From Aeolococcus sp035552595 (GTDB lineage: Bacteria > Chloroflexota > Dormibacteria > Aeolococcales > Aeolococcaceae): a DNA stretch of 64,000 bases. The position numbers and the translations under genes were made by a program. This document shows positions 54,643 to 63,937 of this stretch, piece after piece. The notes below the pieces were generated by a model. The model ran no database searches. It was given only the letters and a program-made list of their open reading frames with translations, and was not told the DNA's origin. The stretch covers positions 16,205 through 80,204 of the forward strand of contig DASZKZ010000035.1 of NCBI GenBank assembly GCA_035552595.1. The letters run 5' to 3'. Position 1 is the stretch's first letter. Each line of letters opens with the position of its first letter.

Positions 54643-55217
54643 TGGCCAGCCTCGTCATCGGACTCGGCAACCCCGGCGGCGAGTACGCCCACACGCGTCA
54701 CAACGTGGGCTGGATGTGCCTCGACCAGCTGGAGTCCCGAGGCCGTTTCGGCCGGGCACGTCGGGAGGGGCCGGCGCGCGTGCGCGAGGGCAGCCTCGAC
54801 GGCTACGACGTGGTCACCGCGCGCCCGCAGACGTACATGAACCTGTCGGGCAAGGCCGCGACCCACCTGCTGCGCAGATACGGAATGCCCACCGAGGACC
54901 TGATCGTCGTCCACGACGAGGTCGACCTGCCCCTGGGGCGGATCCGGCTCAAGCGCGGGGGAGGGGCGGCCGGCAACAAGGGCGTGCTCTCCATAGCGGA
55001 CGCGCTGCGCAGCCAGGACTTCACGCGGGTCCGCATCGGTGTCTCGCGCCCCGAGGACCGCGAGCAGATGGTCGACTACGTCCTCGACGGCTTCAGCCCC
55101 GAGGAGCGCCCCCGCCTCGCCGCGGTCCTGGGGCGTGCGGCCGACGCTGTCACCGCCATCGTCCGCGATGGGCTGGAACGCGCCATGACCGAGTACAACC
55201 GTGCCCCTGACGACTGA
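54642..55217 (+). CDS. pth: Peptidyl-tRNA hydrolase
   Basis: Pth recycles peptidyl-tRNA. The 191 residues have the catalytic His and Asp region GLGNPGGEYAHTRHNVGWM at the N-terminus, PQTYMNLSGKA, and VHDEVDLPLGRIRLKRGGG, NKG. The ATG overlaps the ybeY stop. The mfd GTG lies 17 nt inside its 3' end. Confidence 0.97.
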   Translation: MASLVIGLGNPGGEYAHTRHNVGWMCLDQLESRGRFGRARREGPARVREGSLDGYDVVTARPQTYMNLSGKAATHLLRRYGMPTEDLIVVHDEVDLPLGRIRLKRGGGAAGNKGVLSIADALRSQDFTRVRIGVSRPEDREQMVDYVLDGFSPEERPRLAAVLGRAADAVTAIVRDGLERAMTEYNRAPDD

Positions 55218-58200
55218 GCTGGCGACGCTGCGCTCGCGCCTCGACGGCGTGCCCGGGCTGCGCCGGCTGCGCACCCTGGAGCGCGGCACTGTCGGCGGCG
55301 TCCCCGCCGGAGCCACGGCCCTGCTCGCCTGGTGGGTGCGCGAGGCCACTGGCGTTCCCGTGGTGCTGGTGGGCAGCGATGCCGAATCGCTCAGCATCGA
55401 TGCCGCGCTGTGGGGCGGCACCGCGTCGCTGGGGGTGTTCCCCGCCGCCGACACCCCGCCCTTCGACCGCGTCCCGCCCTCGGAGGAGGTCACGCGGCGG
55501 CGCCTGGCCTCCCTGGCGCTGCTCTCCGGCGGCACCGCGCCGCTGATCGTCGCCTCGCCCGCGGGGCTGCTCCGGCCGGCCTTGCCGCTGGACCTGGTGC
55601 GCGGTGCCACGATGCGGCTGCGCAGCGGTGAGCCGCAGTCCCGCGACGCCTTCATCCGGCGCGCCGTCGACCTCGGCTATCGCCGGGTGAGCGCGGTCTC
55701 GGGGCCTGGGGAGATCGCGGTGCGGGGCGGCATCGTCGACGTCTTCGGCCTCGACCGGGCCCGGCCCTGGCGCGCGGAATGGTTCGGCGACGAGATCGAG
55801 GAGCTGCGCGCCTTCGATGTCGAGACCCAGACCTCGGTGGCCAAGCTGAGCGAGGTGTCGGTGTGGCCGGCGCGCGAGCTCGACCTCCGCGCTGCCACCG
55901 TGGAGCGCGCGCTTCGCGAGGTCGACGCCCTCGACGTCTCCGTCTGCCGAGAGGAGGTGCGTGAGGCGTGGGAGCGCGACCGCGACCAGCTGCGCGAGGG
56001 GACCTATGACGAGGGCGTCGACCTCTTCTATCCGTACCTTCTGGGAAGCAGCCCCACCTCGCTCCTCGATCACGCCGGCCACGCCGCCGTGGTGCTGCTC
56101 GCCGGTGGTCGCGAAGCGCTGTTGCGCAACGCGCGACGCCACGCCGAGGAGATCGAGAACCTCCGCGCCCAGGAGGAGGAGCGCGGCGAGCTGCCGGTGG
56201 GTGCACGCACCGGCCTGCTCACCCCGGCCGAGCTGCTCGCCGTCCTCGACCGCCACCGCGTCATCGAGCTGGTGCGCGAGCCCGAGGGCGACACCGTTCT
56301 CGACTGGCGAGGGGTGGAGGGATTCGTGGGGCGGATGGACGCCTTCAGCGCGAGCGTGCGGTCGCGGACCTCCGCGGGCGCGACGCTGGTGGTGGTGAGC
56401 CGCCAGCAGCATCGCGTCGAGGAGCTGGTGCGCGACGACGGCAACGATCCCATCGACCTGGTGGAGCTGGACGGGAACGCCACAGTCCTTCCCGCCGGGG
56501 CCCTGGCCGTGACCGGGGGTGATCTCTCGGCGGGATTCTCCGCGCCCGACATCGGCCTGGAGGTGTACACCGACCACGAGCTGTTCGGGGCGGTGAAGCG
56601 CCGCGGGTCGCCGCTGGCGCGGGGGGCGCGCCGCGCCGAGTCGACGTCCGCGCGCGGCGCGCGCCGGGCGGCCTCGGGGAACGCCGCCCACGCGGCCTTC
56701 GTCATGCAGTTCACGCCCGGCGACGTGGTGGTGCACCGCGATCACGGCATCGGCCGATTCCTGGAGATGCGCACCGTCAGCGACGCGCTCGGCGAGCACG
56801 AGTACATGGCCATCGAGTACGCCGACTCCGACAGGCTGTTCGTCCCTGTCGACCACCTCGACCGGGTCGACCGCTACGTGGGAGGCGCCGACTCGCATCC
56901 CCACCTCTCGCGGCTCGGGACCGGGGAGTGGGAGCGGGTCAAACGCCGTGTCAAGGAGCGTACCGAGGAGGTCGCGCGCGAGCTGCTCACCCTCTATTCG
57001 CGCCGGGAGATGGCCGTGGGGCATGCGTTCGCCCCAGACGGCACCTGGCAGCGCGAGCTCGAGGCGTCGTTCCCCTACCAGGAGACCCTCGACCAGGAGA
57101 TGGTGCTCGACGAGATCAAGCGGGACATGGAGGCATCGCGGCCCATGGACCGCGTGGTGTGCGGCGACGTGGGCTTCGGCAAGACCGAGCTGGCCCTCCG
57201 CGCCGCGTTCAAGGCCGCCAGCGAGGGCAGGCAGGTGGCCGTGCTGGTGCCCACCACGGTGCTCGCGCAGCAGCACTTCCTGACCTTCACCGAACGGCTG
57301 GCTCCGTTCCCGATCACGGTCCGCCAGCTCTCGCGCTTCTGCAGCGACGCCGACATCGCCGACACCCTCACCGGTCTGCGCAGCGGTGGCGTCGACATCG
57401 TCGTCGGCACCCACCGGCTGCTGCAGCGCGACGTCGAGTTCCACAACCTCGGCCTGGTGGTGATCGACGAGGAGCAGCGCTTCGGCGTCCTCCAGAAGGA
57501 GAAGTTCAAGTCGCTGCGGGTGGCGGTGGACGTCCTCTCGCTGTCGGCGACACCGATCCCGCGCACGCTGCACATGTCGCTGGCGGGGATCCGTGACCTC
57601 TCGGTCATCCAGACGCCTCCGGAGGAGCGCCAGCCCATCAAGACCTACGTCACCGCGCGCGAGGAGTCGCTGGTGCGCGAGGTGATCACTCGCGAGCTGG
57701 CCCGCGCCGGGCAGGTCTTCTTCCTGCACAACCGAGTCCAGACCATCGAGAAGCACGCCAACGAGCTGCGAGCGCTGGTTCCCGAGGCACGCATCGCGGT
57801 CGGCCATGGGCAGATGCCGGAGAAAGCGCTGGCCGACGTGATGCGCCAGTTCGGCGAGGGAGCCATCGACGTGCTGGTCTGCACCACCATCATCGAGTCC
57901 GGGCTGGACATCCCCAACGCCAACACCATCATCATCAACGACGCGCACCGTCTCGGCCTGGCGCAGCTCTACCAGCTCCGCGGTCGGGTCGGCCGTGCCG
58001 GGCAGCGCGCCTACGCGTACCTCCTCTATCCGCCGGACCGCTCGCTCACCGAGAGAGCCGACAAGCGCCTCGACGTCATCGGTGAGCTCCAGGACCTCGG
58101 CGCCGGCTTCAAGCTGGCCATGCACGACTTGGAGATCCGCGGCGCGGGCAACCTGCTCGGGGAGGAGCAGCACGGCGAGATCGCCGCCGTCGGCCTGGAG

Positions 58201-58725
58201 CTGTACAACACGCTGCTCCGCCAGGCGGTGACCTCCCTGCAGGGCAAGCCGCAGGTCGAGTCCCCGGCGCAGGTGAGCGTGTCGCTGCCGGTCAAAGCGT
58301 TCCTGCCGGTGACGTACGTGAGCGACGAGAGGCTCCGGCTGCGCTGCTACCAGGAGCTGGCGGCCTGCGCGACGGATGCCGAGCTCGACAGCGCCGGTCG
58401 CGGGCTCATCGATCGCTTCGGCCCCCTGCCCGAGACAGCACAGGCCCTGCTCTACTCGCTCCGAATCCGCCTCCTCGCCGCCGCCGCCGGCGCGGTTGCC
58501 GTCGAGTCCGGCGAGGGGGGAGTGCGCGTCCAGCTCGGGCTCGGCCACGGCCTCGAGCTCGCCGCCGTGGCGGGCCAGTGGCGAGCCCAGGCCAGCGCCA
58601 CCGCCACGCGGATCGTGGTCAGCACCGAACCTCCGCGCCGCGGCCCTGACTGGCGGGAGGTTCTCCTCGGCGTGCTCCGTGAGCTCGGCCGCCTGCGACG
58701 AGGACAGGTGGCGGTGGCCAACTAG
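55201..58725 (+). CDS. mfd: Transcription-repair coupling factor
   Basis: Mfd removes stalled RNA polymerase and recruits UvrA. The 1174 residues are the usual length. A UvrB-homology region lies first (VPPSEEVTRRRLASLALL). The RNA-polymerase-interacting domain FTPGDVVVHRDHGIGRFLEM follows at about residue 500. The RecG-like translocase has Walker A GDVGFGKTELALRA (about 655), IDEEQRFGV and HNRVQTIEKHANELR, and the TRCF C-terminus comes last. The GTG start overlaps pth. Confidence 0.97.
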   Translation: MPLTTELATLRSRLDGVPGLRRLRTLERGTVGGVPAGATALLAWWVREATGVPVVLVGSDAESLSIDAALWGGTASLGVFPAADTPPFDRVPPSEEVTRRRLASLALLSGGTAPLIVASPAGLLRPALPLDLVRGATMRLRSGEPQSRDAFIRRAVDLGYRRVSAVSGPGEIAVRGGIVDVFGLDRARPWRAEWFGDEIEELRAFDVETQTSVAKLSEVSVWPARELDLRAATVERALREVDALDVSVCREEVREAWERDRDQLREGTYDEGVDLFYPYLLGSSPTSLLDHAGHAAVVLLAGGREALLRNARRHAEEIENLRAQEEERGELPVGARTGLLTPAELLAVLDRHRVIELVREPEGDTVLDWRGVEGFVGRMDAFSASVRSRTSAGATLVVVSRQQHRVEELVRDDGNDPIDLVELDGNATVLPAGALAVTGGDLSAGFSAPDIGLEVYTDHELFGAVKRRGSPLARGARRAESTSARGARRAASGNAAHAAFVMQFTPGDVVVHRDHGIGRFLEMRTVSDALGEHEYMAIEYADSDRLFVPVDHLDRVDRYVGGADSHPHLSRLGTGEWERVKRRVKERTEEVARELLTLYSRREMAVGHAFAPDGTWQRELEASFPYQETLDQEMVLDEIKRDMEASRPMDRVVCGDVGFGKTELALRAAFKAASEGRQVAVLVPTTVLAQQHFLTFTERLAPFPITVRQLSRFCSDADIADTLTGLRSGGVDIVVGTHRLLQRDVEFHNLGLVVIDEEQRFGVLQKEKFKSLRVAVDVLSLSATPIPRTLHMSLAGIRDLSVIQTPPEERQPIKTYVTAREESLVREVITRELARAGQVFFLHNRVQTIEKHANELRALVPEARIAVGHGQMPEKALADVMRQFGEGAIDVLVCTTIIESGLDIPNANTIIINDAHRLGLAQLYQLRGRVGRAGQRAYAYLLYPPDRSLTERADKRLDVIGELQDLGAGFKLAMHDLEIRGAGNLLGEEQHGEIAAVGLELYNTLLRQAVTSLQGKPQVESPAQVSVSLPVKAFLPVTYVSDERLRLRCYQELAACATDAELDSAGRGLIDRFGPLPETAQALLYSLRIRLLAAAAGAVAVESGEGGVRVQLGLGHGLELAAVAGQWRAQASATATRIVVSTEPPRRGPDWREVLLGVLRELGRLRRGQVAVAN

Positions 58726-58766
58726 AGCCGGCCACCGGGCGACCGCGGTGGCGGAGCTGGAGTGCG

Positions 58767-58772
58767 TACGCT
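58767..58772 (+). promoter_or_regulatory. Putative -10 box TACGCT, leaderless promoter of mazG
   Basis: TACGCT is followed by 8 nt and the mazG ATG at 58781. Confidence 0.4.
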
Positions 58773-58780
58773 GTGGTGGC

Positions 58781-59668
58781 ATGAGAGATGACGCCGTCGC
58801 CTCGCTGCGGACGCTGAACGAGGTCGTGGAACGGCTGCGCGCTCCCGGCGGCTGTCCGTGGGATCGTGAGCAGACCCATTCGAGCCTTCGTCCCTACCTC
58901 CTCGAGGAGACCTACGAGCTTCTCGAGGCGATCGACGAGGGCGACGCGGCCAGCCTCCGCGAGGAGCTCGGAGACGTGCTCCTCCAGGTGCTCATGCATT
59001 GCGCCATCGCCGCCGAGTCCGCGCATCCCTTCGATGTGGGAGATGTGGCCGAGACCACGCGTGCCAAGATGATCCACCGTCACCCCCACGTGTTCGGCGA
59101 CACCGCCGTGGAGGCAGCCGCGGACGTGGTGGTCAACTGGGAGCGGCTCAAGCGATCCGAGAAGCATCAGCGTCTCTCTCTGCTCGACGGAATTCCGCAC
59201 GCGCTTCCCGCTCTGGCCTTCGCTCAGGGGGTGCAGAAGCGCCCGGCGCGGCTCGGCTTCGACGAGACGCCCACCACCGAGGCTGCCGTGAGCGCTCTCA
59301 CCAGGGCGATGGGGCGGCTCACCAGCCTCGCCGCTCGGCCCGCCTGGCCCGCCGTGCCCGGACAGGACTGGACGGTGGCGGAGGGAGAGATCCGGCACAC
59401 CCCCGGGGCAGGTCCGGGTGATCCGGACGGGACACCGGCTGCGACGGCGTCCACCGAGGTCGCGGTGGGGGAGCTCCTGTTCGCGGCCGTCGCCCTGGCT
59501 CGACGGCTCCGTGTCAATCCCGAGGACGCGCTGCGCGCTCGCACCCATGATTTCGCCGACCGATTCCGCCGGCTCGAGAGCCAGGCACGCGCCGACGGCG
59601 TCGATCTCCACGACCTCGACAGCGCGGACTGGCGGCACCGCTGGGAGGCTGCCGCCGGGCCTGGTTAG
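58781..59668 (+). CDS. mazG: Nucleoside triphosphate pyrophosphohydrolase MazG
   Basis: MazG hydrolyses (d)NTPs to monophosphates. The 295 residues start with LRAPGGCPWDREQTHSSL and have the paired EExxE-type motifs (LEETYELLEAID, then REELGDVLLQVLMH), followed by MIHRHPHVFGD and VNWERLKR. A second MazG-like half is reduced at the C-terminus. A possible -10 box (TACGCT) lies 8 nt upstream of the ATG. It follows mfd as in many genomes. Confidence 0.93.
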   Translation: MRDDAVASLRTLNEVVERLRAPGGCPWDREQTHSSLRPYLLEETYELLEAIDEGDAASLREELGDVLLQVLMHCAIAAESAHPFDVGDVAETTRAKMIHRHPHVFGDTAVEAAADVVVNWERLKRSEKHQRLSLLDGIPHALPALAFAQGVQKRPARLGFDETPTTEAAVSALTRAMGRLTSLAARPAWPAVPGQDWTVAEGEIRHTPGAGPGDPDGTPAATASTEVAVGELLFAAVALARRLRVNPEDALRARTHDFADRFRRLESQARADGVDLHDLDSADWRHRWEAAAGPG

Positions 59669-59694
59669 ACCGCCGACCTTGTCAAAATCACCAG

Positions 59695-60234
59695 TTGCAC
59701 CCATCCTTAGGGACGGTCGCACGGCCAGTTTCAGCACACGTTCTCGAGGGCCGACCGATTCTTCGTCATGTCGTCGCCGCCGACGCCAGCCCCCTGCGCC
59801 GCCTGAGCATCGCCGGGCTCGCCGCACTGTCCGGGCTGGCCGCGTACGCCGTCTTCAGCGAGGCGGCGCAGAGCCACGCGCTCGATGCGCGGGTCCGGTC
59901 GCTGAGCGCAGAGCATGCCGTGCTGCAGCAGCAGATCGCACAGCGGCAGCAGCAGATCGGCGAGGCCAACAACAACGACTGGCTGGAGGAGCAGGCGCGG
60001 CGCATCGGCTTCGTGTTCCCCGGTGAGACGCTGTTCATCATCACCACGCCGGGGTCGGCGCTGCCCGCCGGCGGCGGCCTCAACGCGGTGCTGCCCACGT
60101 TCGCGCCCTCCCCATCACCGTCACCGTCCTCGTCGAGCAGCCCGGGGGCATCAGCACCGCCCTCACCGTCGTCGACGCCCCATGCGTCGCCGACGCCGCT
60201 GGTCTTCGTGATGCCGACGCCGACGCCCCACTGA
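59695..60234 (+). CDS. FtsB/DivIC-like septum formation initiator protein
   Basis: This 179-residue bitopic membrane protein has a polar N-terminus, one transmembrane helix (LSIAGLAALSGLAAYAVF, about residues 37-54), and an extracytoplasmic coiled coil (HALDARVRSLSAEHAVLQQQI to about 100) ending DWLEEQARRIGFVFPGETLFI, the usual FtsB pattern. A Pro/Ser-rich tail of about 60 residues follows, which is longer than typical. The TTG start is the only one available. Role in divisome assembly is inferred. Confidence 0.85.
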   Translation: MHPSLGTVARPVSAHVLEGRPILRHVVAADASPLRRLSIAGLAALSGLAAYAVFSEAAQSHALDARVRSLSAEHAVLQQQIAQRQQQIGEANNNDWLEEQARRIGFVFPGETLFIITTPGSALPAGGGLNAVLPTFAPSPSPSPSSSSSPGASAPPSPSSTPHASPTPLVFVMPTPTPH

Positions 60235-60264
60235 CGGAGACGGGCGGCGGCCGCGGGGGCTTCC

Positions 60265-60270
60265 GATACT
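60265..60270 (+). promoter_or_regulatory. Putative -10 box GATACT, leaderless promoter of ileS
   Basis: GATACT is followed by 8 nt and the GTG of ileS at 60279. Confidence 0.35.
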
Positions 60271-60278
60271 CTACGGGC

Positions 60279-63200
60279 GTGCCGCCCAGCGAGCAGCCGT
60301 ATCCCGAGGTCGATCCGCGTCCGCATTTTCCCACCCTCGAGGAGGAGGTGCTCGCCTACTGGGAGCGTGATGGCACCTTTGCCGCCTCCGTGGAGCAGCG
60401 CAGCCCCGACCGCGAGTTCGTCTTCTACGACGGTCCCCCGTTTGCCAATGGGCTGCCTCATTACGGGCACCTGCTCACCGGCTTCGTGAAGGATGCGGTG
60501 CCGCGCTACAAGACCATGCGCGGCTACCGTGTCTCACGACGTTTCGGCTGGGACTGCCATGGCCTTCCCGCCGAGATGGAGGTGGAACGCGAGCTCGGCA
60601 TCTCCGGCCACGTCGCCATCAACGCGTTCGGAATCGATCGGTTCAACGAGCACTGCCGCACCTCGGTGCTCAAATACACACGCGAATGGCGCAGCTATGT
60701 CACCCGCCAGGCACGCTGGGTGGACTTCGACAACGACTACAAGACCATGGACCTCTCCTACATGGAGAGCGTGATGTGGGCGTTCAAGCAGCTCTGGGGC
60801 CGAGGCCTGATCTACGAAGGTCACCGCGTGCTTCCCTACTGCTGGGAGTGCGAGACGCCACTCAGCAACTTCGAGACCCGCCTCGACGACGCCTACAGGC
60901 CCCGCCAGGATCCCGCGGTGACCGTCAAGTTCCGTCTTCACCCCGGGCCCTCGGAGGCGGTTCCGACCCACCTGCTGGCCTGGACCACCACCCCCTGGAC
61001 GCTGCCCTCCAACCTGGCCATCGCCGTCAACCCGGCGATCGACTACGCGGTGTACGAGAAGGACGGCGAGCGCTGGATCATCGGCGCCCGGGCAGCGGAG
61101 CACTACGCCGCGGAGCTGGCGGACGCCACCCGGGTAGGCACGGTGCCCGGCCACCAGCTGGTGGACCGGACCTACCAACCGCTCTTCGACTTCTTCGCGT
61201 CCGAGCCGCTGAGCTTTCGCGTTCTCGCCGCCGACTTCGTCACCGAGGATGAGGGAACCGGGGCGGTGCACATGGCCCCGGGCTTCGGCGAGGACGACCA
61301 GAGGCTCTGCGAGGCCAACGGGATCGGCGTGGTCGTGCCCGTCGACCAGAGCGGGCGCTTCACCGCCGAGGTGCGTGACTGGCAGGGCCTGCAGGTGTTC
61401 GAGGCCAACCCCAGGATCGTGCGCCGTCTGCGGGAGATGGGCGCGCTGGTCCGGCACGAGACCTACGAGCACAGCTACCCGCACTGCTGGCGCACCGACA
61501 CGCCGCTCATCTACAAGGCGGTGAGCTCGTGGTTCGTCGAGGTCACCGCCATCAAGGACCGCGCCCTGGAGCTCAACCAGGACATCAACTGGGTGCCCTC
61601 CCACGTGCGCGACGGCGCCTTCGGCAAGTGGCTGGGGGGCGCGCGCGACTGGTCGATCAGCCGCAATCGTTTCTGGGGATCGCCGATCCCGGCGTGGAAG
61701 AGCGATGACCCGGCGTTCCCGCGCGTCGACGTCTACGGCTCGCTCGATGAGCTCGAGCGCGACTTCGGCGTCCGTCCCGGCGACCTCCACCGACCCTATA
61801 TCGACGAGCTCACCCGCCCCAACCCGGACGACCCCAGCGGACACGCGACCATGCGCCGCGTCGAGGAGGTTCTCGACGGCTGGTTCGAATCGGGCTCGAT
61901 GCCGTACGCGCAGGTGCACTACCCCTTCGAGCAGGAGCGGTGGTTCGCCTCCCACTTCCCGGCGGACTTCATCGTCGAGTACATCGGCCAGACGCGGGCG
62001 TGGTTCTACAACCTCCACGTGCTCGCCACCGCGCTCTTCGACAAGCCGGCCTTCAGCAACTGCGTCGTCCACGGTGTGATCCTCGGCGACGACGGCCAGA
62101 AGATGAGCAAGCGGTTGCGCAACTACCCCGACCCCGAGGAGATGTTCGCCGACCACGGGGCCGACGCCATGCGCTGGTTCCTGCTCAGCTCGTCGGTGCT
62201 GCGTGGCCAGGATATGGTCGTCGCCGAGCGCGACATCGTCGCGGCCCTGCGCCAGGTGGTTCTGCCGCTCTGGAGCGCGTACAACTTCTTCTGCACGTAC
62301 GCCAACATCGACGGTTATCGCGCCCACGCGCGTCGCGACGCCGGCGGTGTTCTCGACAGGTACATCCTGGCCAAGGCGGGCACGCTCGTCACCGCGGTCA
62401 TCGGGCGCATGGAGGCGTACGACCTCGACGGCGCCTGCCATGCCATCACCGACTTCATCGAAGCGCTCAACAACTGGTACATCCGGCGCAGCCGTGAGCG
62501 CGTCTGGGCGCACGGCATGAGCGACGACAAGGCCGATTGCTACGACACCCTGTTCACCGTGCTGACCACCCTCTGCGGCGTCGCCGCCCCGCTGCTTCCG
62601 CTGCTGACGGAGGTGGTGTATCGAGGCCTGACCGAGGCGCGCAGCATCCACCTCACCGACTTCCCCGAGCCGAGCTCGCTCCCCGACGACGGCCGCCTCG
62701 TGGCGGCGATGGACGCTGTGCGAGAGGTCTGCTCCGCGGTGCTCTCGGTGCGTCGAGCCGCCAACCTTCGCGTGCGCCTGCCACTGGCCTCGATCACCAT
62801 CGCGGTCCCGGATTCGGAGCAGGTCGAGCCCTACCGCGAGCTCATCGCCGACGAGGTCAACGTCAAGGATGTGCGACTCATCTCCGACGTCGACTCCATC
62901 GCCCGCCGGGTGCTCGCCGTCAATGCCGGGGTGGTGGGACCGCGGCTCGGGGCGGACGCGCAGGCGGTGTTCCGGGCGGCGAGGGCGGGGGACTGGCGGC
63001 TCACCGAGGATGGCATCGAGATCGCCGGACACCGGCTCGGGAAAGACGACTTCACACTGGCCATCCGTCCGCGCGACGAGGCCAGCACCCGGGTCCTGGA
63101 TTCAGCCATCGGGGCGGTCCACGTGGACCTGGCCACGACGCCCGAGCTGGAGCGCGAAGGCCTGGCCCGTGATGTGATCAGGCTGGTGCAGTCAGCGCGC

Positions 63201-63410
63201 CGCGACGCCGGGCTCCGGCTGTCCGACCGCATCCGCCTCGCCCTCGAGCTGCCCGACGCGGTGGCGGCGGCGGTGGAGGAGCACCGCGATCACGTCTGCG
63301 CGGAGACCCTCGCCGTCGAACTGCGGATCGGGTCCATGGAGCCGGGCATGAGCGTCCACGAGACCGAGCTCGACGGAGGTGTCGCCCGCGTCGGTGTGGC
63401 CGGCGTCTGA
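60279..63410 (+). CDS. ileS: Isoleucyl-tRNA synthetase (eukaryote-like type)
   Basis: IleRS charges tRNA-Ile. The 1043 residues contain the class I signature as PHYGHLLTG (GPPFANGLPHYGHLLTG, about 49-65) and KMSKRLRNYPDP (about 608-619). Insertion CP1 carries the editing domain (LAWTTTPWTLPSNLAIAVN). The length and the HYGH form of the motif suit the type 2, eukaryote-like, mupirocin-insensitive IleRS class. The start is GTG. Confidence 0.97.
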   Translation: MPPSEQPYPEVDPRPHFPTLEEEVLAYWERDGTFAASVEQRSPDREFVFYDGPPFANGLPHYGHLLTGFVKDAVPRYKTMRGYRVSRRFGWDCHGLPAEMEVERELGISGHVAINAFGIDRFNEHCRTSVLKYTREWRSYVTRQARWVDFDNDYKTMDLSYMESVMWAFKQLWGRGLIYEGHRVLPYCWECETPLSNFETRLDDAYRPRQDPAVTVKFRLHPGPSEAVPTHLLAWTTTPWTLPSNLAIAVNPAIDYAVYEKDGERWIIGARAAEHYAAELADATRVGTVPGHQLVDRTYQPLFDFFASEPLSFRVLAADFVTEDEGTGAVHMAPGFGEDDQRLCEANGIGVVVPVDQSGRFTAEVRDWQGLQVFEANPRIVRRLREMGALVRHETYEHSYPHCWRTDTPLIYKAVSSWFVEVTAIKDRALELNQDINWVPSHVRDGAFGKWLGGARDWSISRNRFWGSPIPAWKSDDPAFPRVDVYGSLDELERDFGVRPGDLHRPYIDELTRPNPDDPSGHATMRRVEEVLDGWFESGSMPYAQVHYPFEQERWFASHFPADFIVEYIGQTRAWFYNLHVLATALFDKPAFSNCVVHGVILGDDGQKMSKRLRNYPDPEEMFADHGADAMRWFLLSSSVLRGQDMVVAERDIVAALRQVVLPLWSAYNFFCTYANIDGYRAHARRDAGGVLDRYILAKAGTLVTAVIGRMEAYDLDGACHAITDFIEALNNWYIRRSRERVWAHGMSDDKADCYDTLFTVLTTLCGVAAPLLPLLTEVVYRGLTEARSIHLTDFPEPSSLPDDGRLVAAMDAVREVCSAVLSVRRAANLRVRLPLASITIAVPDSEQVEPYRELIADEVNVKDVRLISDVDSIARRVLAVNAGVVGPRLGADAQAVFRAARAGDWRLTEDGIEIAGHRLGKDDFTLAIRPRDEASTRVLDSAIGAVHVDLATTPELEREGLARDVIRLVQSARRDAGLRLSDRIRLALELPDAVAAAVEEHRDHVCAETLAVELRIGSMEPGMSVHETELDGGVARVGVAGV

Positions 63411-63443
63411 CCGGGAGCCCCAGGGCGGTTGGGGGCGATGCGC

Positions 63444-63449
63444 TAGACT
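63444..63449 (+). promoter_or_regulatory. Putative -10 box TAGACT just upstream of the initiator tRNA
   Basis: TAGACT ends 5 nt before the tRNA 5' end, so the transcript would have almost no 5' leader for RNase P to remove. Confidence 0.35.
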
Positions 63450-63454
63450 CCTTG

Positions 63455-63526
63455 GGCGGCGTGGAGCAGTGGCAGCTCGTCGGGCTCATAACCCGAAGGT
63501 CGCCGGTTCGAGTCCGGCCGCCGCAA
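63455..63526 (+). tRNA. Initiator tRNA-fMet (anticodon CAT)
   Basis: Acceptor GGCGGCG/CGCCGCA, with the first pair G1:A72 unpaired, D arm GAGCAGTGGCAGCTC, anticodon stem TCGGG/CCCGA with loop CTCATAA, T stem GCCGG/CCGGC with loop TTCGAGT, discriminator A. The unpaired 1:72 position and the three G:C pairs next to the CAT loop mark it as the initiator. CCA is not encoded. Confidence 0.9.
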
Positions 63527-63628
63527 CATAGTTTCCACCGCGGCAGGCTGCGTGGGAACTATTTTGCTTTTCACAGGGGCGGGCAGGTCCCGCGCCCTCG
63601 CATGGTCGACATGAGGTCGCCCATGCAC

Positions 63629-63667
63629 GCCCCACGCGGCGGAGCCGCTCGGGGCCCCTTTGTTTTT
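63629..63667 (+). terminator. Rho-independent terminator-like hairpin
   Basis: GCCCC (63629-63633) pairs with GGGGC (63651-63655), enclosing an inner stem GCGGC/GCCGC with loop GGA. It is followed by CCCTTTGTTTTT (63656-63667), a T-rich tract. It lies about 100 nt after the tRNA and may end its transcript. Confidence 0.6.
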
Positions 63668-63937
63668 ATCGAGGGGCGATGCGCCCCTCTCGCCGCGCCG
63701 GCAGAGTCGTCGCAGCTCACTCCCCACTCGGCGCGATGAATCGCGCCGGGCTCACTCCGCTCGCTAGCTTGGCCGGCATTCCCTCAACGTAGGCGAATTC
63801 ACGTCGCCGCAGTTGAGACCGCCATCTGGGGGTGCCCGAGGGGGGAACGCAGTTCCGCCTTCGCCTAAACCTCCGTCTGCGCAGGCGACTTCACGTCGCC
63901 GGAGCAGACACATCTCAATTGGGGGGTGCCCGAGGGG

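Noticed and set aside
55150..58782. 1210-codon open frame antisense to mfd
   Set aside because: mfd has all domain motifs in the plus frame. The minus frame is His/Asp/Leu-rich low-complexity sequence, a typical codon-bias shadow in high-GC DNA.
60235..60278. T-box riboswitch before ileS
   Set aside because: Only 44 nt separate the FtsB-like gene from ileS, and they contain no T-box sequence or specifier loop.
60534..63032. 832-codon open frame antisense to ileS
   Set aside because: It is a shadow of ileS, with biased composition and no motifs.
63452..63739. 95-codon ORF over the initiator tRNA and the hairpins
   Set aside because: It overlaps the tRNA and terminator, and has no ribosome site or protein-like sequence.
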